Positions 6,862 to 13,861 of a DNA stretch of 17,836 nt are shown here, piece by piece (positions within the stretch are counted from its first letter, which is position 1; each line of letters begins with the position of its first letter). This DNA is from Kutzneria sp035492655 (lineage in GTDB: Bacteria > Actinomycetota > Actinomycetes > Mycobacteriales > Pseudonocardiaceae). The stretch is from positions 1-17,836 of the forward strand of contig DATJJB010000356.1 of assembly GCA_035492655.1 (NCBI GenBank), read 5' to 3'. Both the position numbers and the translations under genes were made by a program. The notes beneath the pieces are model-generated. The model ran no database searches. It had not been told where the DNA came from and worked only from the letters and a program-made list of their open reading frames with translations.

Positions 6862-7851
6862 ATGGTCGGCACGCTGCGGCTGCACTTCACGGCCGAGGAT
6901 CTGCTGCGCACCCGGGTGCTCACCGAGCCGGATCCGTTGTGGGAGCTGGTGCTGAGCCTCCTTCACCTCTCCCCGACCGGCGAGCCGGACCGGCACACGG
7001 CCTGGCGGCGAGAGGTTCGGCCGCGACTGTCCGATCCCGCCGTCGCCCACGCCCTCAGCCTGTTACGGCAACTCGTGCCCGGCCGGGGCAATTTCCCCGA
7101 CTTCCTGACGCCCTTGCCCACAACGGACGGCATGGACGGCGCGTTGGAGGTAATCCGGTCTACGCCAAGCATCCGCCTGACGCTGGACATGAGCCCTGCT
7201 CGACTACACCGCGTCTCCGCCGGCCGGCTCAGCCGCGGCTTGGCCGCCGGTCACGCCGAGTCGATGTCCGATCTGGTCGGTGCGTTGCGGCGCTACCACG
7301 ACACCGCGATCGCGCCCATCTGGGACGAGGTCGGCGACCACGTCCGAGCCGACAGCGAGTCCCGCGTCCGTGAGCTGGCCGACGACGGTCTCGGCGGGAT
7401 GTTCAGCCGGCTCGGGCCGTCCTTCCGCTGGCGTTGGCCGTGGTTGGAGACGGATTACCCGCGCTCGCACGAGATCCGGCTCGGCGGGCGGGGACTGACG
7501 CTGGTGCCGTCGTTCTTCTGCCTCGGTGATCCGGTCACGCTGATCGACGAGGAACTGCCGCCCATGCTGGTGTTTCCGGCGCGGCCGCTGCGCCGTGACC
7601 GGGACGCCGAAGCACGCACGTTGTTCCATCTGGCCCAGGTCATCGGGCGCACCCGGGCCCGGATTCTGGTTGCGCTGCGTAGTTCCCGGTCGACATCGGA
7701 GCTGGCCGAGACCATCGGCATGTCGCTGGCGTCGGCCAGCCAGCAGGTGACCTTGTTGCGCAACGCGGGCTTCGTGGCCAGCCGCCGGGACGGTCAGGCC
7801 GTGCGGCACTGCGTCACCCGAAAGGGTAAAGCATTGTTGGAATCGAACTAA
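6862..7851 (+). CDS. ArsR-family regulator with N-terminal DUF5937 domain
   Basis: A 329-residue transcription factor. Residues 1-240 match the DUF5937 type of N-terminal domain, whose hallmark opening is seen here as LRLHFTAEDLLRTRVLTEPDPLWELVLSLLHL. Residues about 255-325 form the ArsR winged helix: ARTLFHLAQVIGRTRARILVAL, recognition region TSELAETIGMSLASASQQVTLLRNAGFV, wing SRRDGQAVRHCVT. No ArsR metal-binding cysteine motif (ELCVCDL type) is present, so it is not an obvious metal sensor. ATG 6862 follows AAGGGGG; an open frame extends back to 6757 but lacks a ribosome site. The LuxR gene follows 58 bp later on the same strand. It probably autoregulates through the palindrome upstream. 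Confidence 0.82.
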   Translation: MVGTLRLHFTAEDLLRTRVLTEPDPLWELVLSLLHLSPTGEPDRHTAWRREVRPRLSDPAVAHALSLLRQLVPGRGNFPDFLTPLPTTDGMDGALEVIRSTPSIRLTLDMSPARLHRVSAGRLSRGLAAGHAESMSDLVGALRRYHDTAIAPIWDEVGDHVRADSESRVRELADDGLGGMFSRLGPSFRWRWPWLETDYPRSHEIRLGGRGLTLVPSFFCLGDPVTLIDEELPPMLVFPARPLRRDRDAEARTLFHLAQVIGRTRARILVALRSSRSTSELAETIGMSLASASQQVTLLRNAGFVASRRDGQAVRHCVTRKGKALLESN

Positions 7852-7909
7852 CGAATCCGCCCGGCGGTACGACTATGCGTAGGTCCGAACGACAACTGCC
7901 GGGAGCGAG

Positions 7910-9328
7910 ATGACCCACGTGGTCGACGACGCCGTGGAGACGGGGCTTTCCGCGCAGGCCGAGGCCGCCGCGTTGGAGGGTGACCTGGACACCGCGTCCC
8001 TGTTGGCCGATCAGGCCATGCTCGACGGGGAGCGACGTGGCGCCGAGGTGGCCGCCGCCGTGCTGGCGCAGCGCGGCATGCTGGCCGACAGTGTTGCCCT
8101 GTACCGGTGGGCGGAAAGTGTGGACGGTGTGCGATCCGGCTTCGCGGTTGCCGCCCTGCTGGGCGTCGGGGACCTGGCGGCGGCTTCGGCGCAGCTGTCC
8201 GCCTTCGACGAATCCGTGCGGACTCCCACTTCGCTGTCCACCGTCGAATCCCTTGTGGCCCATGCGTTGAGCGAGTCCGTCACCGGTTCCGCCGTTGCCG
8301 CCCTCTCGCAGCTCGTGCAGGCCGCTGCCGTGCTGGAACCCCATGCCGGCAAGGTGTTGCTGCCGGACACCCCGGCCGCGTTGGCCTGTCTCGTCGCCCT
8401 GCACCTGGGGCAGCTGGACATGGCCGAGTCCGCCGTCAGCGACGAGTCCATGCGGCACGTCCTGCTGCGGGCGTGGATTTCCTTGCAGCGCGGGGATCTT
8501 GCCGCTGCCGATGTGCCGTCGCAGTGCCCTGGCCCCCGTGACGAGCTGTTCGCGGCGGCGATTCAGATCGGCGTGGCCCGGCGGCGTTCCGACCTGGCCG
8601 GACTGTTGGATGCGTGGCCGCGGGCCCGTGACGCCGTGATCGCCCATCCCGTGGACCTTTTTGTGCTCCAGCCCGTCGGCGAGATCGCCGTGGCCGCCGC
8701 CCGATTACACGAGGACGAGTGGTTGGCGCCCCGTCTCGCCGAGGCCGACGACCTGTTGGCGCGGTTGGGCCGGCCGGCGCTGTGGTCCGTTCCCCTGCAC
8801 TGGTTCTCCCTCCAGGCCGCCGTCGCCGCCGAGTCGCCTTCCTTGGCCGCCCGTCACGCCAATGCCTTGTCCACCATGGCCCGCAGCTCCCGGTACGCCG
8901 CGGCGTTGGCCGCCTGCGCCCGGGCGTGGCTGCGCGTGTTGGCCGGTGACGTGCAGGTAGAGGCGGTCGTGGCCGCCGCCCGTGAGCTCCGGGCCGTCGG
9001 CCTCGGCTGGGACGGTGCCAGGCTCGCCGGGCAGGCCGCCATCCGCACTGCCGACCGTACTGCCATGACCACCTTGTTGACGTGTGCCCGGGCGCTGCAC
9101 GGTTCGCCCCATGCTGCCGACGAGTCTCCCGCCCCGCAGCTCTCCCCTCGTGAGATGGAGGTGGCCGAGCTTCTCGTCGGTGGCATGACCTACAAGCAGA
9201 TCGGCGAACGCCTGTTCATCTCCGCCAAGACAGTGGAGCACCACGTCGCCCGCATCCGCCAGCGCCTCGGCTCCACGTCCCGCCGGGAGCTCCTCGCCCG
9301 CCTCCGGGTCATCGTCGCCGGCTCCTGA
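7910..9328 (+). CDS. LuxR-type HTH regulator with helical-repeat N-terminus
   Basis: A 472-residue transcription factor. Residues 409-472 are a full LuxR/FixJ DNA-binding domain: LSPREMEVAELLVGGMTYKQ, then IGERLFISAKTVEHHVARIR, then QRLGSTSRRELL. Residues 1-400 are Ala/Leu-rich, TPR-like helical repeats. There is no Walker A or B motif and no receiver, PAS or GAF domain. It resembles the C-terminal half of large LuxR ATPase regulators (LAL/MalT type), to which the mycobacterial iniBAC regulator IniR is comparable, but without their ATPase. ATG 7910 is preceded by GGGAG. It converges on the iniBAC-like operon, making it the natural candidate regulator of that operon; this is inference from position. 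Confidence 0.8.
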   Translation: MTHVVDDAVETGLSAQAEAAALEGDLDTASLLADQAMLDGERRGAEVAAAVLAQRGMLADSVALYRWAESVDGVRSGFAVAALLGVGDLAAASAQLSAFDESVRTPTSLSTVESLVAHALSESVTGSAVAALSQLVQAAAVLEPHAGKVLLPDTPAALACLVALHLGQLDMAESAVSDESMRHVLLRAWISLQRGDLAAADVPSQCPGPRDELFAAAIQIGVARRRSDLAGLLDAWPRARDAVIAHPVDLFVLQPVGEIAVAAARLHEDEWLAPRLAEADDLLARLGRPALWSVPLHWFSLQAAVAAESPSLAARHANALSTMARSSRYAAALAACARAWLRVLAGDVQVEAVVAAARELRAVGLGWDGARLAGQAAIRTADRTAMTTLLTCARALHGSPHAADESPAPQLSPREMEVAELLVGGMTYKQIGERLFISAKTVEHHVARIRQRLGSTSRRELLARLRVIVAGS

Positions 9329-9363
9329 CCCCCACCCACCCCCGCCTTCCCGCACTGTCGAAT

Positions 9364-9416
9364 GTCACATGAGCGGCATACTTGCCTCCCTGAGGCACCT
9401 CCGGACCGCATGTGAC
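9364..9416. repeat. 53-bp hairpin-forming repeat, copy 1
   Basis: Copy 1 of a 53-bp element found again at 15566-15618; the two differ at only three positions (50/53 identical). The ends are inverted, GTCACATG (9364-9371) and CATGTGAC (9409-9416). The centre holds a tight hairpin, TGCCTC-CCT-GAGGCA (9383-9397). It lies between the convergent LuxR and iniC-like genes (109-bp gap). There is no T tract on either side, so a standard terminator is not obvious, but a terminator or transcript-stabilising structure is plausible. Confidence 0.85.
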
Positions 9417-9437
9417 GGTAGAAAAGGGGGAAGGGGG

Positions 9438-10877
9438 TTAGGACAGCTCGGCGGCCATGCCCTCGCAGCTGCGCACGACGACCCGGGCGACGTCGACAGT
9501 TGCCTTGCGGGCCATGGGGTTCTCGGCCTGGCGCTGCCAGCGCTGCAAGGCGTCGAGCACGGCGGCGCGCTGCTGGTCGCGGTGGACATCCGGGGCCAAT
9601 CCCAACCGCGACCACGACTGGGCGCCACCGGCGCCGAGCAGGCGCTCGGCCTCGTCGACGGCGACCTGGCTGAGGTCGGTCACGCCGGCGCGCAGCGCGC
9701 CGAGCACGCGGAGCTCGGTGAACTCGTGGGCGCCGGCGAGAATGCGCTCGACCTCGTCCCGCAACACGTCGACGCCGGGGCGGGAATCGCTGCGCAGCAA
9801 GGAGTCCACGGCCAACAAAGCGGAACGCGATTTGAGCAGGTCGCGGCGCTGGGTGAACTGGGCGGCGAAAACGGAACGCAGTTCGTCGATGCCGCTGCGG
9901 CGGGTGAGCTCGGCGGCCAACCGGCCGGGATCGGCGAAGCCCTGGCGGACCAAGGCCAGGGACAGCCGCACGCCGAACAGCCCGAAGCGTTCCAACAAGC
10001 CGAAACCGCCGACGTAGTGGGCGAAGCGGTCGACGGAGAGCAGGGCGGACTCGACCTCGGACCGCGGCCGGCCGGCGAGGCCGGCCAGCTCGTCGAACTC
10101 GTGCTGGTGCAGGCAACGAGCGGTTTCGGCGAGCAGGCCGGCCACCGGCACGACGCCCTGGCAGAGGCGTCGCAGGCGCGGGTCCGAACGATAGCGGCGG
10201 GCGATCTTCGAGGCGGACATCAACGCGTCCACCCGACCCACGCCGATCTCGTCGGCCCGAGAGAGCACGGCGATCGTGTTCACGGGATTGGCCCGAGCGA
10301 TCCCGTTGTCGTGGAACGATTCCAGTAACCGCAGGTCAGCGCTGTGCAGATGCCGCATCAGGTACACGACGGCGTCGGCCTCGCTGGGCTCGTCGTCCGG
10401 CACCAGGAAACCGTTGGCCCGCGCGGAAACGTCGGTCGACAACGAGGCGATGCCCGGTGTGTCGATCAGGATGGTGTCGGACAGGCCCCGCGACGGCCAG
10501 TCCACCACGAGCCGCTCGACGTGCGCCGGGTTCAGCCCCTCCAGGTCGATCCGCAGCGCCCCGGCGGCCCGGTCGATGCGCAGCTGCCTGACGCCGCCGT
10601 CGATGGGATGCGCGCAGACCCGCGGCCGATGCCCCTGCCGGTACCAGGTGACGATGCGCGTGCACTCGCCGGCGTCGGTCGGCGCGAGGCGCTCCCCCAC
10701 CAAGGCGTTGAGCAGCGTGGACTTGCCGGCCTTGATCTGGCCGGCGATGGCCACCCGCAGCGGACCGTCCAGCCGGTCCAGGTGCGCACGCAACGACTGG
10801 GCGATCGCCGGCGACTCCCGGAAGACGTCGGCGGCGTCCCGCAACAGGGTCCGCACCTGCCCGCCGAGCCGGCTCAT
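9438..10877 (-). CDS. iniC: Dynamin-like GTPase, IniC-like
   Basis: A 479-residue dynamin-family protein, predicted to hydrolyse GTP and act on membranes with its partner. G1 P-loop is GQIKAGKSTLLN (46-57). The switch threonine lies in GECTRIVTWY (70-79), G3 is DTPG (139-142), and G4 is SRAD (206-209) rather than the usual T/NKxD. The C-terminal half (about 280-479) is helical and lacks a long hydrophobic segment, unlike its neighbour. The start ATG at 10877 overlaps the iniA-like stop (ATGA), so the pair is translationally coupled and third in an iniB-iniA-iniC order. By family knowledge, IniA and IniC of mycobacteria are envelope-stress-induced dynamins. The symbol is by homology and gene order. 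Confidence 0.85.
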   Translation of the reverse strand: MSRLGGQVRTLLRDAADVFRESPAIAQSLRAHLDRLDGPLRVAIAGQIKAGKSTLLNALVGERLAPTDAGECTRIVTWYRQGHRPRVCAHPIDGGVRQLRIDRAAGALRIDLEGLNPAHVERLVVDWPSRGLSDTILIDTPGIASLSTDVSARANGFLVPDDEPSEADAVVYLMRHLHSADLRLLESFHDNGIARANPVNTIAVLSRADEIGVGRVDALMSASKIARRYRSDPRLRRLCQGVVPVAGLLAETARCLHQHEFDELAGLAGRPRSEVESALLSVDRFAHYVGGFGLLERFGLFGVRLSLALVRQGFADPGRLAAELTRRSGIDELRSVFAAQFTQRRDLLKSRSALLAVDSLLRSDSRPGVDVLRDEVERILAGAHEFTELRVLGALRAGVTDLSQVAVDEAERLLGAGGAQSWSRLGLAPDVHRDQQRAAVLDALQRWQRQAENPMARKATVDVARVVVRSCEGMAAELS

Positions 10878-12643
10878 CGGGTCAGCTCCCGGGCCAGCCC
10901 GGACAGGTGCTCGACCCGTCTCAGCTCGGCGGTGACGTCCTTGATCCGCTCGTCCCGGCCGCCGGAATCGGCCTTGACGGCCTGTTGCGCGGCCGACAGC
11001 GCATCCTGCACGGACCGGGACAACTCCTGCGCGTGGGCGGTGAAGTGGTCCCGCAGGGTGCGCTGGAGCTCGCGCAGCAGATCGCGGGATTCCTTGCCCA
11101 CCTGGAAGATCAGGTCGTCGACGAAGCGTCGCGCGGCCGACTTGGCCTCGCCCTGCCGGCGTTGCAGCATACGTTTGCGCTCGTCCTTCACGGTCTTGCG
11201 ACCCAGCAGCAGGCCGGCGGCCACGGACACCGGGTTGAGCAGCGAGAGCCCGGCGACGGTGCTCAGCATGCCGATCATGATGGTGCCGCCGTAACCGCCG
11301 CGCATGCCGCTGATCACCTTCTGGCCGAGGCCGAACGACTCGGCCGACGGCATCTCGAAGGTGCTGGAAGCGTTGGGGGCGCGGAAACTCAGGTCGGGCA
11401 GGGCCTGCTCGCCGGCGTCGCCGAAGTGCTCGGCGACCTGCCGGGCCAGCCACTGGGCCCGCTGGTGCGTCCAGACGAAGTTGGCCGACGCGGCGGCGGC
11501 GCCGCGCTGGTGCAGCCACAACGTGAACTCTTCGTCCACAGTGGCCGGATCGACGCGGTCCAGCTCCTCCTCGGCCTCACGCAGCAGGTGCCGCATCCGG
11601 TCCCGCAGGTCGTACTCGATGTCGGCGATCAGGTCGCTGACACCGTCGTTGAGGGTCTGCTGCCAGCGTGCGGACCGCTCCTTCAACGCGTCGACGCGAC
11701 AACGGGCCCGCGTCAGCTCGGCGATCAGCTCGCCGGCGTGGTTGGGATCCCGGTACGCGGCCAGCTCGGCCTGCATCGACGCGGACAGCTGGGCGGTCAC
11801 GGACAACACGTCGTTGGCCACCGAACGGTCGGCCAGCGCCGCCGCCTGGCCGAGAATGTCGTTGCGCAGCCGGTAGATCAGCTCCGGGAAGCCGGACTCC
11901 TCGTTCAGCTGGGCGTCCTGGTCCCGAATCGCGTGCTGCCGCAACGTGGACGAGACGGCGATCAGGTCGGCGTCGACATCGGCGGCGGCGAGATGCCCCC
12001 GGTTCAGCTCGGCGATCCGCCGCCACTGCGGGTACAGGTCGGTCTTGGTCAGCACGCAGAGGACGGTCGGGCACATCTTCATGGCCTGCCGCAGGAAGTC
12101 CAGCTCCGGGCCGGTGTACTCCTGGGCCGCGTCGGACACCAGGATCACCGCGTCGGCGGTGGGCAGCACGGCCATCGTGCTGGCGCCGTGGGCCGAGTCG
12201 AGGCCGCCGACCCCGGGCGTGTCGACCAGGCACAGACCACCGGACAGCACGGTGCGGGGAACCCCGACCTCCGCGTAGCGCAAACGCTCGCGGTTGCCGG
12301 GGTTCCCCGCTTCCGAGACATGCTGGGCCAGTTGGTCGATCGGCACCGCCCGGCGCTGCTGCTCGTCGTCGCCGACCAGCACCACCGACGGCTCGGGCGC
12401 GTAGCGGACCAGGGTGGGCACCGCGGTGGCCAGGTCGTCGTCGACCGGGCACACCGGGGCGTCCACCAGCGAGTTCACCAGCAAACTCTTGCCCTGCTTG
12501 AACTCCCCGACGACGAGCACCCGCACCTCCGGGTCGAGCAGCCGGCGGCGCGCCACCGCCAACCGCTCGCCGAGGTCCTCCCTGCGGTAGGCCGTGGTGG
12601 CCCGGATCGCGAGGTCGAGCAGCTCGGCGGCGGTCGGCGGCAT
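10874..12643 (-). CDS. iniA: Dynamin-like GTPase, IniA-like
   Basis: A 589-residue bacterial dynamin-like protein. GTPase motifs: G1 GEFKQGKS (46-53), G2 threonine around residue 73-77 (ATAVPT), G3 DTPG (141-144), G4 TKTD (199-202). Residues 280-450 are long helices (a stalk-like bundle, e.g. MRHLLREAEEELDRVD). A hydrophobic stretch, TIMIGMLSTVAGLSLL to VAAGLLLG (about 454-481), should insert in or touch the membrane. A basic region, GRKTVKDERKRMLQRRQGEA, and a last coiled helix pair follow. The start ATG at 12643 has GGGAG 8 bases upstream. It lies 14 bp after the iniB-like stop and overlaps the iniC-like start by 4 bp: one operon. The inferred role is maintenance or repair of the membrane under envelope stress, as for mycobacterial IniA. 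Confidence 0.88.
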   Translation of the reverse strand: MPPTAAELLDLAIRATTAYRREDLGERLAVARRRLLDPEVRVLVVGEFKQGKSLLVNSLVDAPVCPVDDDLATAVPTLVRYAPEPSVVLVGDDEQQRRAVPIDQLAQHVSEAGNPGNRERLRYAEVGVPRTVLSGGLCLVDTPGVGGLDSAHGASTMAVLPTADAVILVSDAAQEYTGPELDFLRQAMKMCPTVLCVLTKTDLYPQWRRIAELNRGHLAAADVDADLIAVSSTLRQHAIRDQDAQLNEESGFPELIYRLRNDILGQAAALADRSVANDVLSVTAQLSASMQAELAAYRDPNHAGELIAELTRARCRVDALKERSARWQQTLNDGVSDLIADIEYDLRDRMRHLLREAEEELDRVDPATVDEEFTLWLHQRGAAAASANFVWTHQRAQWLARQVAEHFGDAGEQALPDLSFRAPNASSTFEMPSAESFGLGQKVISGMRGGYGGTIMIGMLSTVAGLSLLNPVSVAAGLLLGRKTVKDERKRMLQRRQGEAKSAARRFVDDLIFQVGKESRDLLRELQRTLRDHFTAHAQELSRSVQDALSAAQQAVKADSGGRDERIKDVTAELRRVEHLSGLARELTR

Positions 12644-12657
12644 GTGGGGTGCTCCCG

Positions 12658-13680
12658 TCAGATGTGGATGATGGTGTGGTCGACGTCGTTGTTGGAGGCG
12701 ATGTCGTTGTTCGACGCGATGTCGGTGTCGTTGTGCGACCCCAGCTCGGTCAGGCTGTGGTCGTGCGAGTCGTCGTGCGAGTCGTTGCCCGAGCCGATCG
12801 CGGTGTTGTTGTCCGAGGCGACGGTGTCGTGCGAGTCGGCCGTGTCGTGCGAGTCGTTCCCGGAACCGATCGCGGTGTTGTTGTTGGAGGCCACCGCGTT
12901 GTGCGAGTCGGTGGTGTCGTGCGAGTCCGTGCTGTTGTGCGAGTCGTTGCCGGAACCGATCGCGGTGTTGTCGTGCGAGTCGTTCCCGGAACCCACGGCC
13001 GTGTTGTTGTGCGAGTCGGTCGTGTTGTGCGAGTCCGTGCTGTTGTGGCTGTCGGTGCTGTTGTGCGAGTCGCTCTGGCTCAGGCTGCTGCCGTTGCTGG
13101 CCACGGCCACGTTGCCGCTGCCGTACGCGTGCACGTCGGTGGAGTTGTCGTCGTTGGAGCCCGTGGCGCTACCTCCGACCGCGACCGCACCGCCGTGATC
13201 GGCCGTGAGGTCGCCGTTCTGCACCTCGTTGCCGTTGCCGACGACGTTGTGGTCGCCGGTGGTGACCACGGAGTGGTTGTCGAAGCTCTGGAACACGTCG
13301 CGGGCCCAGACGTTCTGGTTCACCGAGTTGTCGACCACGGTGTTGTGGCTGTCCACCGCGTACGAGTAGTTCTGCGTGATGTAGCGGATCTGCTCGATGG
13401 CGTGCTCGATGCCGCCGTCGCCCCCACCGTCGACGCCGTGCGCGGGCGGGGGCGGCGGCGGGGTCACCACGTGGCTCGGGCCGCCGGCGTCGTAGGTTCT
13501 GTCGAACGACTGCGCGGCGTCGATGACCAGCGGCATCGCGTCGTGCACGTCAGCGGCGCACAGATGGTTGAAGCCGTGGTCGTTGAGCGTCTGCTGCGGG
13601 TGCTGGTCGAACTGGTCGCGGGCGGTCTGGTCGCCCAGCAGTTCCATGATGAAGTCCAGCAAGCTGATTCCGGTCGCCAT
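12658..13680 (-). CDS. iniB: IniB N-terminal-domain protein with Asn/Asp/Ser/His repeats
   Basis: A 340-residue protein. Residues 1-60 match the IniB N-terminal domain pattern: SLLDFIMELLGDQTARDQF, then HPQQTLNDHGFNHLCAADVH. A linker with six prolines (74-79) and a Gly-rich patch follow. Residues 91-200 are Asn/Val/Gly-rich (for example NSVNQNVWARDVFQSFDNHS). From 203 to about 310 the chain is almost only D, S, H, N, T and G, in repeats. No signal peptide or membrane segment is present. The ribosome site AAGGAGGAG before ATG 13680 is the strongest in the window, suggesting high expression. It is first gene of the operon with the two dynamins. Function is unknown; a structural or scaffold role with the GTPases is inference. 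Confidence 0.85.
   Translation of the reverse strand: MATGISLLDFIMELLGDQTARDQFDQHPQQTLNDHGFNHLCAADVHDAMPLVIDAAQSFDRTYDAGGPSHVVTPPPPPPAHGVDGGGDGGIEHAIEQIRYITQNYSYAVDSHNTVVDNSVNQNVWARDVFQSFDNHSVVTTGDHNVVGNGNEVQNGDLTADHGGAVAVGGSATGSNDDNSTDVHAYGSGNVAVASNGSSLSQSDSHNSTDSHNSTDSHNTTDSHNNTAVGSGNDSHDNTAIGSGNDSHNSTDSHDTTDSHNAVASNNNTAIGSGNDSHDTADSHDTVASDNNTAIGSGNDSHDDSHDHSLTELGSHNDTDIASNNDIASNNDVDHTIIHI
12753..13074 (-). repeat. In-gene tandem repeats (IniB-like C-terminal region)
   Basis: The DNA encodes a degenerate array. The longer unit NTAIGSGNDSH occurs four times (residues about 226, 238, 268 and 292; one copy has V for I). The short hexad STDSHN and variants (TTDSHN, STDSHD, TADSHD) fill the spaces. 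The nucleotide units are near-identical (for example CGAGTCGTTGCC and GATCGCGGTGTTGTT on the + strand). Copy number may therefore vary between strains by slippage or recombination. Confidence 0.85.
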
Positions 13681-13694
13681 GGGATCTCCTCCTT

Positions 13695-13786
13695 GATCGC
13701 CGTGATGCCATGACGCTAGGTAGCGATCACCGGTGGGTGCATCGGGTGCCGGCCCCTGTCCCCGATCCCCGGCGTTGGGGGATCGG
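13695..13786. promoter_or_regulatory. Palindromes in the iniB/hsp70 divergent control region
   Basis: Three inverted repeats lie in the 181-bp gap between the iniB-like start and the Hsp70 start. CGCTA-GG-TAGCG is at 13714-13725. GATCGC (13695-13700) pairs with GCGATC (13723-13728). CCGATCCCC (13762-13770) and GGGGATCGG (13778-13786) are 9-bp perfect arms around 7 bases. On the - strand TAGCGT (13718-13713) could be a -10 for iniB. These are candidate binding sites for the LuxR-type regulator or another dimer; no assignment can be proved here. Confidence 0.45.
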
Positions 13787-13861
13787 ATACGGGGCGCGAT
13801 GGGGGGCTTATTGGGGGTTTTCGTGGCTAATGGCCGCCGGTGGTGTCGCGATGAGTCTCGC

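Noticed and set aside
12753..13074. CRISPR array
   Set aside because: The repeats are in frame, lie within a coding gene, are degenerate and have no unique spacers of constant length.
10907..13198. 763-codon open frame on the + strand, antisense to iniA/iniB-like genes
   Set aside because: It is a mirror of GC-rich coding DNA. The encoded protein is low complexity (repeated CES/EPIAVL from the IniB repeats), and the opposite strand carries clear GTPase motifs.
13733..13861. Upstream in-frame extension of the Hsp70-like gene
   Set aside because: Residues before VTYLLGLDLGTT have no family similarity and overlap the palindromic control region.
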